A DNA stretch of 44,606 bases from a virus, in the IMG/VR virus record IMGVR_UViG_3300009159_000113, positions 1 through 44,606 of that record; one strand, given 5' to 3'. The notes under the pieces are model-generated. The model did not search any database. It saw only the letters and a list, made by a program, of their open reading frames with translations, and was not told where the DNA came from. A program made the translations under genes and the position numbers. Shown piece after piece: positions 13,601 to 23,180 of this stretch; within the stretch, counting starts at the first letter, position 1, and every line of letters begins with the position of its first letter.

Positions 13601-16600
13601 ACATCTACTAGTACTGTAAATTTTGGAGCATCAGATTCTACATCTATTCATTATTTTGAATATTCTCCAATAACTGTTAATATTTCTGGAGCATTAGAAA
13701 AAGATATTTCAAATAACTTTATAGGAACACCAGCTACAATTAAACCAATTGTTTTAGGAAAAGTAGATACAGTTAATGTAGTAAAATCAAAATCAGGATA
13801 TGGTAGTGATTCTATAGTTAATTTTAATTATTCTCCAAAAGTTTCAGAATTAGTTGGGTCTGGTGCATCTATACAAGCATTAATTTTTAATGGAGAAATT
13901 AATTCAGTTTTAGTAAAAACTAAAGGTACAAATTATTTTAATTCTATTAAACTCCAAGTAGTTGGAACAGGATATGGAGCAGTTTTAGAACCCAACATAG
14001 TAAATGGAGAAATTGTTTCTGTAAACATAGTAAATCCAGGCGTTGGATATGATAATACCACAAGAATTAATATTATTAGTGTAGGGAAAGATTTAAAAGT
14101 TTCTTCTGAATTACAATCTTGGACTTTAAATGAAATTGATAAACTTGCACTATCAAATACTATTGATGGTGTTTTACTTGGAAAAAATTATAATTTGTTT
14201 GGAAATATTTTTGGAATATTCCATTTAACCAATTCCAATTTCTTTACTGAATTTAGAATCCCATCAGTAACAACTACAAATCCTCCTACAGTCCATTCTA
14301 AAATTATTGGATGGGCATATGATGGTTGTCCAATCTATGGACCAGATGGATATAAAAACTCAGATGGAACTGGTGGCATAAAAAGATTAACTTCTAGCTA
14401 TAATTTAAAACAAAATAAAGAAACCCCAAATACATATTCATTTATTGAAGATTATGAATATATTAATGGATTAGGAGATTTGGATGAACACAATGGAAGA
14501 TATTGCATAACTCCAGAATATCCAAATGGGGTTTATGCATATTTCTGCACTATGACCAATAATAGGATTCCAGTATTTCCATACATTATTGGAGATACTT
14601 ACAAGTTTGTAATTGAGTCTGATAATTTTAATCTTAAAATTAATCAATCTATCAATTTTAACAATTTAGATATTGTAAAACATACTCTTCCATATGGGGT
14701 AGAAAATAAAGATAATTATTATGATTATGTAAAATTTAATGCCAACTCATCAGTTAATGATGGTATAGTAGTTAATACTTCTTTAGGGTCTGTAGATGAT
14801 ATTTTAGTTTTAAATGGAGGAAAATCTTATTCCATTTTAGATGCAATTAATTTTGATAATACAAATACCGATGGATTTGGTGCTTTTGCAGAAGTTTCAG
14901 AATTGTCTGGTGTTGGTGTCAATAGTATAACTTCAGTAATAAATCAAATATCAAACTTAACTTTTACTTATGATAATAATAAAGTTATTGGAATATCTAC
15001 ACTCCCACATAATTTAATTAATGATACTTATGTTAATATAAGTTCTATATCTGATGCAAATTTTGTAGAAATTGAAGGATTTAGAAAAATTAATACTTTA
15101 TCATTTACTACTAATTTAGCAGAATCTTTAGGTAGTCAATCAATAACTGGAACCTTTACATCAATAAAAGTAAAATCTTCTATTTTTAATTTTGATATTG
15201 ATTTTAAAATTCAAATAGAGGATGAAATTTTAACTGTAGTTGGATTAGATTATGAAAATAATGCAGTCAATGTTCAAAGGGAACTATTTGCTCCAGCACA
15301 TGCTGCTAATGTAACTGTTACATTATTATCAAACAAAATTTATTTTGATTATCCAAAGATTTTAAATTTAAATGAATCTAATGATTCATATTATTTCTTA
15401 CCATCTAGTTCAGTTTCTATTGGAACAGATAGGTCAGTTGGTATGGGCAACACTTTAACCATTTATCCTTTAGGATATGGTGTAAGTGTTACCAAATTTA
15501 TATCTCCTGGTGAAATCTTATTGCCAAATAATAAATTTAATACTGGGGATAGTATTGTATATCATCCAGGACAAAATCCAATTATAGTAAATGGTGGAGC
15601 AAGTTTAAATACTTTAGCAAATTTATATGTTATTAAAACTGGAGAAAATACTATTGGATTAGTAACAGAAAGAAGTCAACTAAAGTCAACAGATAATTTA
15701 ATACTTTTTAGTGCATCACAAACATTAGATACTTCTGGATTACACAAGTTTACTACAAATAGAGATATAGTTACTGGAAATGTTTTATTCAATCAAGTTA
15801 CAGTAAATACAACAGAAAATCATAATTTATCAGTTAATGATGAAGTATATTTAAATGTTACTTCTGGCATTACAACCACGCTAACTGTTACTTATGGTTC
15901 AGGATCTGCAAAATTATCAATCAATGGATTAATAAATCCAAAAATTGATTTATATAAAAATGATACTGTTATATTTGATTTATCCTCAAGTACTTTATCT
16001 AACACAGTTTTTAAACTTTATACTGATAAAAACTTTGTAAATGAATATCTTGGCAATCAGGAAAATGGATTAGAAGTTATTAAAGCAGATACTTCACTAA
16101 CATTGAAAATATCAGAATATACTCCAAGAATACTTTATTATAACATAGAATCTACAATTAAAAAAGTTTATATTGATGAGACTGTAGATAGATTTAATAC
16201 TATTTTAACAAATGAAAGTTACTATTCAAATAAACATTTAAATGTGGTATCAACAACAGATACATCATTTACATTAAATTATCCTAATGTTTGCGAAAGA
16301 CCTCAATACACATCAGCATTATCTACATTATTATATAATGTAATCTCATCAAATTATTCTGGTCCTATTGCAAAAATTAATATTTTATCCAAAGGATGTG
16401 AATATAAAAAATTACCTTTAATTAAATCTATTTCTGGAAATGGTTCTGATGCAAACTTATTACCAATAAGCAATACTATTGGAAAAATAATAAAATCAAA
16501 AATTATTAATAATGAGTTTGTTTTACCTTCAGATAAAACATTAAATCCATTTTCAAATCTTTATTCTACAATTTTTGTTTATGATAATTATAAAGTAGGT

Positions 16601-18853
16601 TCTTTACAAATTATTTCTGGTGGAGCAAATTATCTACAAGCACCAACAGTAAATCTTTATAGTAAAGCATCAAAGCAAATCATACAAGATTTTGTAACTT
16701 CAGTTGTTATGAAAGATGGTTCTATTAATACCATTGATTTAATTGATGGTAGTTCTGGACTAAAATCCACAGATACTAAATTAGTTTTTAAAAATAATAC
16801 AAATGGAGTTCAAATATTAGGAGCATCTTATAATTCATTAGATAAAAAAGTTACTTTAACTTTAAAAACTCCACCATTAGGATTTACTCTATCTAATAAG
16901 TTGCCATTTACTGCTGGTGATACAATTTTTATAGAAAATGTCACACCATCTGGATATAATTCATCATCATATGATTATGAATTTTTTGTTATAGATTCTG
17001 TTAATCCTGCTTATGGGTCAGTAGATGGAGCTTCAATTACATATATTTCTCCAAGTGATCCTGGATTTTTTGCCTTAGATTTATCTCCAAATGCAATAGT
17101 TGTCAATTCAAAATATATCCCACAAATAAATGTCACTTTAAAGAAAAATAATTTTTATTCAAAAGAATCTATATTAAATCATAATTCTATTGTTATTAAT
17201 AATGATAAGAATGATCCTATATCAGATATTGTTAAAGTTAATACTCCAGATACTATTATTGTTGGAGATTCTATTATAGGTGCAAGTAGTAATGCCAAAG
17301 GAAAAGTTTCTAAAATTGAAACTTATTTTGCAAAATTCTTTAAAGATTCCAGTGTTTCTCAAGAATTTGGTTGGAAACAAGATAGAGGAAAACTTTCTAA
17401 TGTAGTTCAAAAATTGCCAGATAATGATTATTATCAAAATTTTTCATATTCATTAAAAAGTACTGAACAATTAAGTAATTGGGATTCTATTGTTTCAGAT
17501 TTATCTCATGTATCTGGATATAAAAAGTTTTCAGATTTAATGGTAGAATCTGTTCCTGAAATACAATTATCTGGAATAACAACAACACCAGGATCTTCTT
17601 CATCTTTAAATATTTCCTTAGAATCTTATGTTGATATAAACACTAAAAATACTTATGATTTGGTTACTGAAAATGTTGAAGATTATAATTTAGTTTCTTC
17701 TGATAAAATTACATTCAATAGCAGAATCATTTCTGATTATCTTTTATCTAAGAATAATAGAGTTCTATCAGTAGATAACATTTCAAATTTATTTAATTTA
17801 GATAATGCTCCTGTAGTTTCAATTCTTGTAGATCAAATTCTTTCCAAACTAACATCAAAATATATTTTCTTTATTCAATCATCAGAAACATTTTTGGGCA
17901 GTTATTTAAATCCAATGTTTTTTGAATTGTATTTAACTAGAAATGGAAATACTATAAATTTAACTTCTTATGCATATGATGATCCTAAAGGACTTGGAAA
18001 AATAACAGCAGATATAGATCCAACTAATAATGAGATTATACTTGTCAATTTTGCTCCCACAAATCCTTATGTAAGAATTTCTGTAAGAGCAATTAAAGAA
18101 GATGCAAATTTAAATGTAGGAATTACTACAAATTCTTATGGATATAATAAAAATATCAATATAACTACAACATATGCTGCTGAACTAACACCAACACAGA
18201 AAACAATATACTCAATACCTTTATCAGAAACTAATTCTGGAACTTTATTTGTTGGAATTTCATCATCAGCAAATAGTATTGAAAAATATTATGAAACTTC
18301 TTTCTTATATAATTTTGGAGATTTACAAACTAATATTTACTCTGAAAATATATTATCTGGAATTGGTACAATTGGCATTTCTACAAGTGGATCTAATTTA
18401 ATAATTACATATGATGGAGAACCAAATGTTCCAGTAACTGTATATGGCAACTTTAATTTTATAGTAAATTCATCAACATCTCCACAACAACAAATTGATG
18501 GTTTTAGTAGATTAAATAGTAATAGTATTTCTATTGTTGGAGCTACTTCAGGAAACCCAGAACTTGTGTCTACCATGGATTCTGGGTATTCTGCATCAAA
18601 ATATATTATTCAAGTAGAAAAAATAGTAGGGGTCACTTCAGAAAAAAGTTTAATCGGTATTGATATGGTTAATTATTTTGGAAGTGATTATATGAAAAAT
18701 ATTCAATATGGGGTTTTAGGAAATATTAGTGATTTGAACTTTAGTGTACAATATGATGTCCTTTCAGATACCTATCAAGTATTTTATATTCCAACAGAAA
18801 ATGCAGATTACAATATCACGTTCTTTGAAAAAAACATTTCATCAATACTTTAA
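10664..18853 (+). CDS. gp7: Giant gp7-like baseplate wedge protein with YHYH-type domain (2729 aa)
   Basis: Residues about 196-222 (FYQSKGTDEAYKILFKVLYGENVEV) match the best conserved segment near the C-terminal part of T4 gp7 (FYSTKGIEASYKFLFKVLYNEEVEI as I recall it); position after gp6 agrees. T4 gp7 is 1032 aa, so the phage protein lacks the T4 N-terminal part and has about 2500 extra residues. These include repeated beta modules (NHGL-TGD-IYYV-type at about 582-655, 811-890, 930-995 and 1615-1695), GSGY-type repeats, IDDEIITYTG-type modules (about 90 and 1515), and a YHYH-like domain at 1213-1309 (IIGWAYDGCPIYGPDGY, LDEHNGRY, PNGVYAYF, VFPYIIG). The literal YHYH is YAYF. It probably forms the outer wedge arm and carries surface-exposed domains. 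The gene is intact. Confidence 0.82.
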   Translation: MDQNKKVVKINDIVANQIPEFILSENPNFSEFLKQYYISQEFQSSSIDLAENLIEYKNVDTFDNTNLITNTTLTSVVEFFDDVINVDSTNGWPKEYGLLKIDDEIITYTGITTNSFTGCIRGFSGIESLSTDNNPEFLKFSQTDANEHLLTSIVYNLSNLFLQEFFRKIKYQFSPGFEDAIFDPQINPQNFISKVKTFYQSKGTDEAYKILFKVLYGENVEVIKPGNLTFTSSDDKWVVCETFACELISGNPTKIDGQTLYQDASTDGSILSANGSIYSVDRFYLDNKIYYKLNLFSGYSNNLSSKGSISGTFVETPKTYVVETVNANESTITVNSTIGFPNTGTLIINGITVTYTDKTNNQFLNCLGLTQNILPKYEVYGSNYVYAYDTELNQQVTLRILPLLSGLKETNALYATEKDPIQVENLGSLSDNGFTKTLIYNHPLTVYCGKVKQTLNSVDVEGLGLSNGICRTLYNHKLKTGDSISLYNYNTDELIVGNSNITVNVLSKKEFSLSVSGIGTDSIGKKIVAKRVLKKSLSIQYPEINNKFTSNIQDSYEDDNYNYITSNGFPNFSNITPYKREFTFTGIGITLNGLHNFNDGELVTLIDAYNVGFSTGESFYVKVVDTDTINLAYSAESAHLGSFVTLPVGISTLIDFNLYNNNFTSSKSFKKIPKILTVPTEEQVSPPGNIGILVNGVELQNYKSFDKIYYGKINKINVLNGGIDYDITNPPRYEVDFGSDTETVLVSNMTGTLTELIVTDSGYNYKTTPTVTLSGGGTDGTVKTDVKMKLKSKIIEFNAGSTANPTIVNTINERFDIVHGFVTGDAVIYQSFNQTPIPIGLVDADGSLINNGTYYIINLNNGNSFALASTKNDALLGNSINLRSTGTGIQRFVGVDKKLVIDKVNIVGGNLEFKYKKLFTYEEGVNYFDNIFIIQNHGLIENDEVFYSFTGTALNNLSTTTKYYVKKLDNNKFKLKTSKTSTSTVNFGASDSTSIHYFEYSPITVNISGALEKDISNNFIGTPATIKPIVLGKVDTVNVVKSKSGYGSDSIVNFNYSPKVSELVGSGASIQALIFNGEINSVLVKTKGTNYFNSIKLQVVGTGYGAVLEPNIVNGEIVSVNIVNPGVGYDNTTRINIISVGKDLKVSSELQSWTLNEIDKLALSNTIDGVLLGKNYNLFGNIFGIFHLTNSNFFTEFRIPSVTTTNPPTVHSKIIGWAYDGCPIYGPDGYKNSDGTGGIKRLTSSYNLKQNKETPNTYSFIEDYEYINGLGDLDEHNGRYCITPEYPNGVYAYFCTMTNNRIPVFPYIIGDTYKFVIESDNFNLKINQSINFNNLDIVKHTLPYGVENKDNYYDYVKFNANSSVNDGIVVNTSLGSVDDILVLNGGKSYSILDAINFDNTNTDGFGAFAEVSELSGVGVNSITSVINQISNLTFTYDNNKVIGISTLPHNLINDTYVNISSISDANFVEIEGFRKINTLSFTTNLAESLGSQSITGTFTSIKVKSSIFNFDIDFKIQIEDEILTVVGLDYENNAVNVQRELFAPAHAANVTVTLLSNKIYFDYPKILNLNESNDSYYFLPSSSVSIGTDRSVGMGNTLTIYPLGYGVSVTKFISPGEILLPNNKFNTGDSIVYHPGQNPIIVNGGASLNTLANLYVIKTGENTIGLVTERSQLKSTDNLILFSASQTLDTSGLHKFTTNRDIVTGNVLFNQVTVNTTENHNLSVNDEVYLNVTSGITTTLTVTYGSGSAKLSINGLINPKIDLYKNDTVIFDLSSSTLSNTVFKLYTDKNFVNEYLGNQENGLEVIKADTSLTLKISEYTPRILYYNIESTIKKVYIDETVDRFNTILTNESYYSNKHLNVVSTTDTSFTLNYPNVCERPQYTSALSTLLYNVISSNYSGPIAKINILSKGCEYKKLPLIKSISGNGSDANLLPISNTIGKIIKSKIINNEFVLPSDKTLNPFSNLYSTIFVYDNYKVGSLQIISGGANYLQAPTVNLYSKASKQIIQDFVTSVVMKDGSINTIDLIDGSSGLKSTDTKLVFKNNTNGVQILGASYNSLDKKVTLTLKTPPLGFTLSNKLPFTAGDTIFIENVTPSGYNSSSYDYEFFVIDSVNPAYGSVDGASITYISPSDPGFFALDLSPNAIVVNSKYIPQINVTLKKNNFYSKESILNHNSIVINNDKNDPISDIVKVNTPDTIIVGDSIIGASSNAKGKVSKIETYFAKFFKDSSVSQEFGWKQDRGKLSNVVQKLPDNDYYQNFSYSLKSTEQLSNWDSIVSDLSHVSGYKKFSDLMVESVPEIQLSGITTTPGSSSSLNISLESYVDINTKNTYDLVTENVEDYNLVSSDKITFNSRIISDYLLSKNNRVLSVDNISNLFNLDNAPVVSILVDQILSKLTSKYIFFIQSSETFLGSYLNPMFFELYLTRNGNTINLTSYAYDDPKGLGKITADIDPTNNEIILVNFAPTNPYVRISVRAIKEDANLNVGITTNSYGYNKNINITTTYAAELTPTQKTIYSIPLSETNSGTLFVGISSSANSIEKYYETSFLYNFGDLQTNIYSENILSGIGTIGISTSGSNLIITYDGEPNVPVTVYGNFNFIVNSSTSPQQQIDGFSRLNSNSISIVGATSGNPELVSTMDSGYSASKYIIQVEKIVGVTSEKSLIGIDMVNYFGSDYMKNIQYGVLGNISDLNFSVQYDVLSDTYQVFYIPTENADYNITFFEKNISSIL

Positions 18854-18860
18854 TTAAAAA

Positions 18861-21599
18861 ATGGCAAATATAGAAGCAACATATATTCCAAATGTTTTTG
18901 GAAGAACAAGTTTTCCACTAGAACATCAAACATATCCCATTTTTTATAAAAGGTTTGATGGTAGTAGTAGTAATATAGTAGATACTGATAATGATACTAT
19001 AAAAATTATAAATCATTTTTATAATACTGGAGAACCAATTAAATATCAACCTTCCATAACTGGATATAGTATTGGAATAAATTCATTAAGCCCTGGTGCT
19101 AGTGGGATTACTACATTGCCTCCTATAATATATCCCATTGTTGTAAATAAAGATACTATAAGAGTTGCTCTTGCTGCATCCTTAGCATTAAGTAATTCAT
19201 ATGTGGATATTACAAATGTTGGGGTTGGAACAGACCACACATTTGAAATGTTTAAGCAAAATTCAAAATCATTAATTACTATTGATAATATAATTCAATC
19301 TCCATTATCTGTTGGTTCTACCACAGGATATACAGTTTCTCCCTCCAATAATTCTGTTATTATAGTAGATTCTTTAGAAAATATTAAACCAGGAACTATT
19401 TTAAAATTTAATACAGAATTAGCAAGGGTAATTTCAATTTTAGATTACAATACAAAAAGTGTTATTTTATTGAGAAATGCTTCATTTTTAGGAACAAATT
19501 TGGAAAATATTAATAATTTTTCAGTAGTTTCTATAATGGAAGGAAATTATAATATTTTAAAAAGTAATATTTATTTTACTAGTGCTCCACTAGAAGGAAA
19601 AGTTATTAATGTTAAAATACCTGCAGAAGATATAATTTATACAGAGTACTCATTTAATTTAGTTGGAAGTACATTTCAAACTGGAGATCAAGCTGTCATT
19701 TATTCAATTAGACCACCAGATGGATTAATTTCTAATAAAAATTATTTTTTAATTAAAAATTTTGAAAATAATTTTAGTTTTGCATCTTCTTATTTGGATT
19801 CACAAAATAATATAAAAATACCAATTTCAAATCCATTTCCAATTTCAGACCCAGTTAAAACTATTGAGATATTTCAAGTTGAACCAAATAATAATAGTAC
19901 TTTTAATGGAAGAATATTTTTAAAATCAAATTATGATAATAATTTAGTTTTTGATGATATTTCAGAACAATTTAATGGAATTACTACATCCTTTACACTA
20001 ACTTCTTCTGGAATTAATACAGTTGGAATAAAATCAGATAATGGAATTGTATTGATTAATAATATTTTTCAATATCCAGAATTTGAAGAATCTTTTATTT
20101 TTAATGAAGATACTGTTTCTGGAATTACCAGTATTACCTTTATAGGCAATAATAAAACTGGAATATTAACATCTAAAGATTATGATGTTAATATTGCAGG
20201 ATATCCAAGAGGAGGAATAATAGTTGGTTATGGGTTATCTTCTGGAAATAATTATCAACCTCTAGTTCAAGCAGAAGCATATGTTTATGCAATTACTCCA
20301 GAGGGAACTATAGCAGGAGTAACAATAACCAATCCAGGATCTGGTTATAAAGATGGTACTTATAGTGTAAGATTTGAAAATCAAAATGAAGAGTTAAGTT
20401 CTGCTTTGGCAGAAGCTATTGTGTCTGATGGTCAGGTAGTTGTTATAAATCTTATAGATAATGTTCCAACTGGAACATATACTCCATCAACTTCCCCATC
20501 TGTAATTATAGATCCTCCAATAGCATATGATAATGTTCCTCTTCAAGGGTCTACATTAGGTATAGGTGCTTCTGTATCATTTAATATTTCCATTAATGGA
20601 ACAATTAAAGATTTTTATGTTACTAATGCTGGGTATGGATATACAATAGGAGAAGTTCTTTATCCTACAGGAATAGTTACTGCTTCAGCATATACTGCTT
20701 CTGATGCTTTACAATTCACAGTTACAGAAGTTGGGAAGGATGCTTTTGCTGCTTGGAATATAGGAATATTGCAAAAATTAGATGATTTAACTCCCTATGT
20801 AGATGGAGTTAGAAAAACCTTTACTATTAGAGAAACTATAGACAATGTATCAAATCCACTTAGCTTAGAATCTGAAGCAGGGTCTGAAATTGATTTGTCA
20901 TATAATCTATTAGTATTTTTAAATGATGTATTACAAATCCCAGGACAATCTTATAAATTTAATGGAGGAACACAAATAACTTTTGTAGAAGCACCTCCAG
21001 CACTATTGAAAGAAGATGGTACATACGAAAGAAGTACTTTAAAAGTTTATTTTTACAAAGGTACTTTTGGTGATACTGAACTAGTTGATGTGGAAGAAAC
21101 TATTAAAAAAGGTGATAATGTACAAATTAAAAAAGATCTTTTTGCAACATCCCCACAAAAACAACTTTCTAGGACAGTAAAAGAAATATTGACTTCAGAT
21201 CAATTAAAAACTGAATTATATAATTTAGAAGGATTATCTTCAAATTCATCACAATTAAGAGCAATTGATTGGACTCAACAAAAGAGAGATTTAATTATTG
21301 ATGGATACATAGTACCAAAATCTAGAATATCTCAAAAATCTAAAGTTGGAATATATACAGGAATAAGTGTTACTGCAGGAACTTTTACTGGAATAAGTAC
21401 TGTTGGAATTAACACGTTGGTTGGTGTTGGAATTCAACTTGGAGATTATTTAGAATCTGACTTTATAGGATATGGATCTACTGTAGTTTCAATTGGATCA
21501 TCTTATGTTGGATTATCAACTTATCAAAATTCAGTTGGAATATCTTCAGTTTCAATTTGGAGATATATATATGATGCATCTAATAATGTTTGGAATTGA
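18861..21599 (+). CDS. Beta-rich virion structural protein between gp7 and gp8 (912 aa)
   Basis: Starts 7 bp after the gp7-like stop. No T4 counterpart sits here. The first half carries beta modules of the same type as in gp7 (NHFYNTGEPIKYQ, about 50-130; STFQTGDQAVIYS, about 270-320). GSGY-type repeats occur at about 483 (IAGVTITNPGSGYKDGTY) and 583 (IKDFYVTNAGYGYTIGE). The C-terminal third has a different, more conserved look: KVYFYKGTFGDTELVDVEE, then LSRTVKEILTSDQLKTELYN, AIDWTQQKRDLIIDGYIVPKSR. The tail end is a glycine/threonine-rich strand set. Inferred to be a baseplate-periphery or fibre-attachment protein of cyanomyoviruses. Exact role unknown. Confidence 0.7.
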   Translation: MANIEATYIPNVFGRTSFPLEHQTYPIFYKRFDGSSSNIVDTDNDTIKIINHFYNTGEPIKYQPSITGYSIGINSLSPGASGITTLPPIIYPIVVNKDTIRVALAASLALSNSYVDITNVGVGTDHTFEMFKQNSKSLITIDNIIQSPLSVGSTTGYTVSPSNNSVIIVDSLENIKPGTILKFNTELARVISILDYNTKSVILLRNASFLGTNLENINNFSVVSIMEGNYNILKSNIYFTSAPLEGKVINVKIPAEDIIYTEYSFNLVGSTFQTGDQAVIYSIRPPDGLISNKNYFLIKNFENNFSFASSYLDSQNNIKIPISNPFPISDPVKTIEIFQVEPNNNSTFNGRIFLKSNYDNNLVFDDISEQFNGITTSFTLTSSGINTVGIKSDNGIVLINNIFQYPEFEESFIFNEDTVSGITSITFIGNNKTGILTSKDYDVNIAGYPRGGIIVGYGLSSGNNYQPLVQAEAYVYAITPEGTIAGVTITNPGSGYKDGTYSVRFENQNEELSSALAEAIVSDGQVVVINLIDNVPTGTYTPSTSPSVIIDPPIAYDNVPLQGSTLGIGASVSFNISINGTIKDFYVTNAGYGYTIGEVLYPTGIVTASAYTASDALQFTVTEVGKDAFAAWNIGILQKLDDLTPYVDGVRKTFTIRETIDNVSNPLSLESEAGSEIDLSYNLLVFLNDVLQIPGQSYKFNGGTQITFVEAPPALLKEDGTYERSTLKVYFYKGTFGDTELVDVEETIKKGDNVQIKKDLFATSPQKQLSRTVKEILTSDQLKTELYNLEGLSSNSSQLRAIDWTQQKRDLIIDGYIVPKSRISQKSKVGIYTGISVTAGTFTGISTVGINTLVGVGIQLGDYLESDFIGYGSTVVSIGSSYVGLSTYQNSVGISSVSIWRYIYDASNNVWN

Positions 21600-21607
21600 A
21601 ATAAATA
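21600..21607 (+). promoter_or_regulatory. Late-promoter-like AATAAATA before gp8
   Basis: Directly after the stop of the 912-aa gene and 18 bp before the gp8 ATG. It matches the NATAAATA form seen before several other late genes in the window. Confidence 0.45.
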
Positions 21608-21625
21608 ACATAAAGTGCCACTAAA

Positions 21626-23179
21626 ATGCCAGCAATTATAACAGATAATTTAAGAATACAAAATTGCACTAATACAATTGATGATATTAGTGCAAATGGA
21701 AATTACTATACATTTATAGGTCTTTCCAATTACCAAGAGATTAGAACAGATTGGAATAGTAATACTCCAGATCCAATAGATAATTTTAATCATTTAAATG
21801 AATATAAAAATACTGTTCTTGGTGTTAAAAAATTAACATCTTCTAATGTAATTAGAGTTATTCCAAAAATTGTTTGGCAGTCTGGATTAAAATATGATAT
21901 GTATAGGCATGATTATAGTGCCAACAATTTAACACCAATTACGAATTATACTACATTGTATAGTAGTAGATATTATGTAATGAATAGTGAATATAAAGTT
22001 TATATTTGCATCAACAATGGGGCATCTCCATCCAATAATAATAAGGGTGTAGTATCAGTTAATGAACCATTACATACAGACATTCTTTTAGAGTCTGATG
22101 GATATACTTGGAAATATTTGTATACTATTTCACCAGCAGATGTATTAAAATTTGATTCTACTAATTATATTTCTGTTCCTAATAATTGGGAAACAAGTAC
22201 AAATACAGAAATTGCTAGAATTAGAGATTCTGCTGTTGATGGAGCAATCCAAACTATTTTAATTGAATCTGCTACAGAATATTCAACAAGTCAAACAATA
22301 ATCAATAATGTTGACATTCTTGGTGATGGTACTGGAGGAAAAGCAACAGTAGAATTTGATGAGCAATTAAGGCCAAGTAAAGTTACAGTCACTTCATCAG
22401 GTTCTGGTTATACATTTGCAACACTTGATTTAGATTCTATTGTAGCACCAAAATTTTCAAAATCAATATTTAATGTAATTATTCCCCCACCAGGAGGACA
22501 TGGAGGTAATATTTACAAAGAACTTGGATGTAATAAATTATTGGCATATACCAGGATAGAAAATATTATTGGAAATCCAGACTTTATTGAAGGAAATCAA
22601 TTTGCTAGAGTTGGAATTTTTAGAAATTTAAAGGCATTTGGAGGAACTACTAATTTTACTGACACAACAGGTTCTGGTGTTTATGCTATTAAATTGTTGG
22701 GAGATGCATCTGCAGGATTTACTGAGGATTCTAAAATTATTCAAGCAAGTACAGGTGCTGTTGGAAGTGTAGTCAGTGTCACTTACATTAATTCAACAAC
22801 ATTTGTAGTTAAATATACAAAACCAAAAGAATTTTATACAGATACTTATACTTCAGGAACTACAACTTCTTCAGATCCATATTTTGTTGGTACTTCTTTT
22901 TCAAACTATACTGAACCTTCTAATGGATACAATTATGCAAATTTTGATGGAAGCAGCGTAGTTATAACTGATGGAGTAACTTCATCTACTTATTCAGTAG
23001 ATACTTCATTTTTTGGAATTAATGTTGGTAATATATATTTTGGTCAAACTTTTGTTGGTGGTCTTTCCAATCCAGATATAAATACAAAGAGTGGTGATAT
23101 TGTCTATGTAGATAACAGAGTTTCTGTTACCAGACAATCTCAACAAAGAGAAGATATTAAAATTATCATAGAGTTCTAA
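21626..23179 (+). CDS. gp8: Baseplate wedge subunit gp8
   Basis: 517 aa against 334 in T4. Conserved blocks are in the T4 order: YYTFIGLSNYQE..W near the start, VLGVKKLTSSNVIRVIPKIVW (about 67-87), SDGYTWKYLYTISPADV..NYISVP (about 159-190), and the C-terminal GDIVYVDNRVSVTRQSQQREDIKIIIEF type end. T4 gp8 forms dimers in the wedge and binds gp7 and gp10. The extra length is a middle insert (about 250-480) with one GSGY-type repeat (SKVTVTSSGSGYTF) and a TGAVGSVVSV-type module like those in neighbouring proteins. Upstream AATAAATA may be its late promoter. It ends two bases before the overlap with the next start. Confidence 0.88.
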   Translation: MPAIITDNLRIQNCTNTIDDISANGNYYTFIGLSNYQEIRTDWNSNTPDPIDNFNHLNEYKNTVLGVKKLTSSNVIRVIPKIVWQSGLKYDMYRHDYSANNLTPITNYTTLYSSRYYVMNSEYKVYICINNGASPSNNNKGVVSVNEPLHTDILLESDGYTWKYLYTISPADVLKFDSTNYISVPNNWETSTNTEIARIRDSAVDGAIQTILIESATEYSTSQTIINNVDILGDGTGGKATVEFDEQLRPSKVTVTSSGSGYTFATLDLDSIVAPKFSKSIFNVIIPPPGGHGGNIYKELGCNKLLAYTRIENIIGNPDFIEGNQFARVGIFRNLKAFGGTTNFTDTTGSGVYAIKLLGDASAGFTEDSKIIQASTGAVGSVVSVTYINSTTFVVKYTKPKEFYTDTYTSGTTTSSDPYFVGTSFSNYTEPSNGYNYANFDGSSVVITDGVTSSTYSVDTSFFGINVGNIYFGQTFVGGLSNPDINTKSGDIVYVDNRVSVTRQSQQREDIKIIIEF

Positions 23180-23180
23180 A

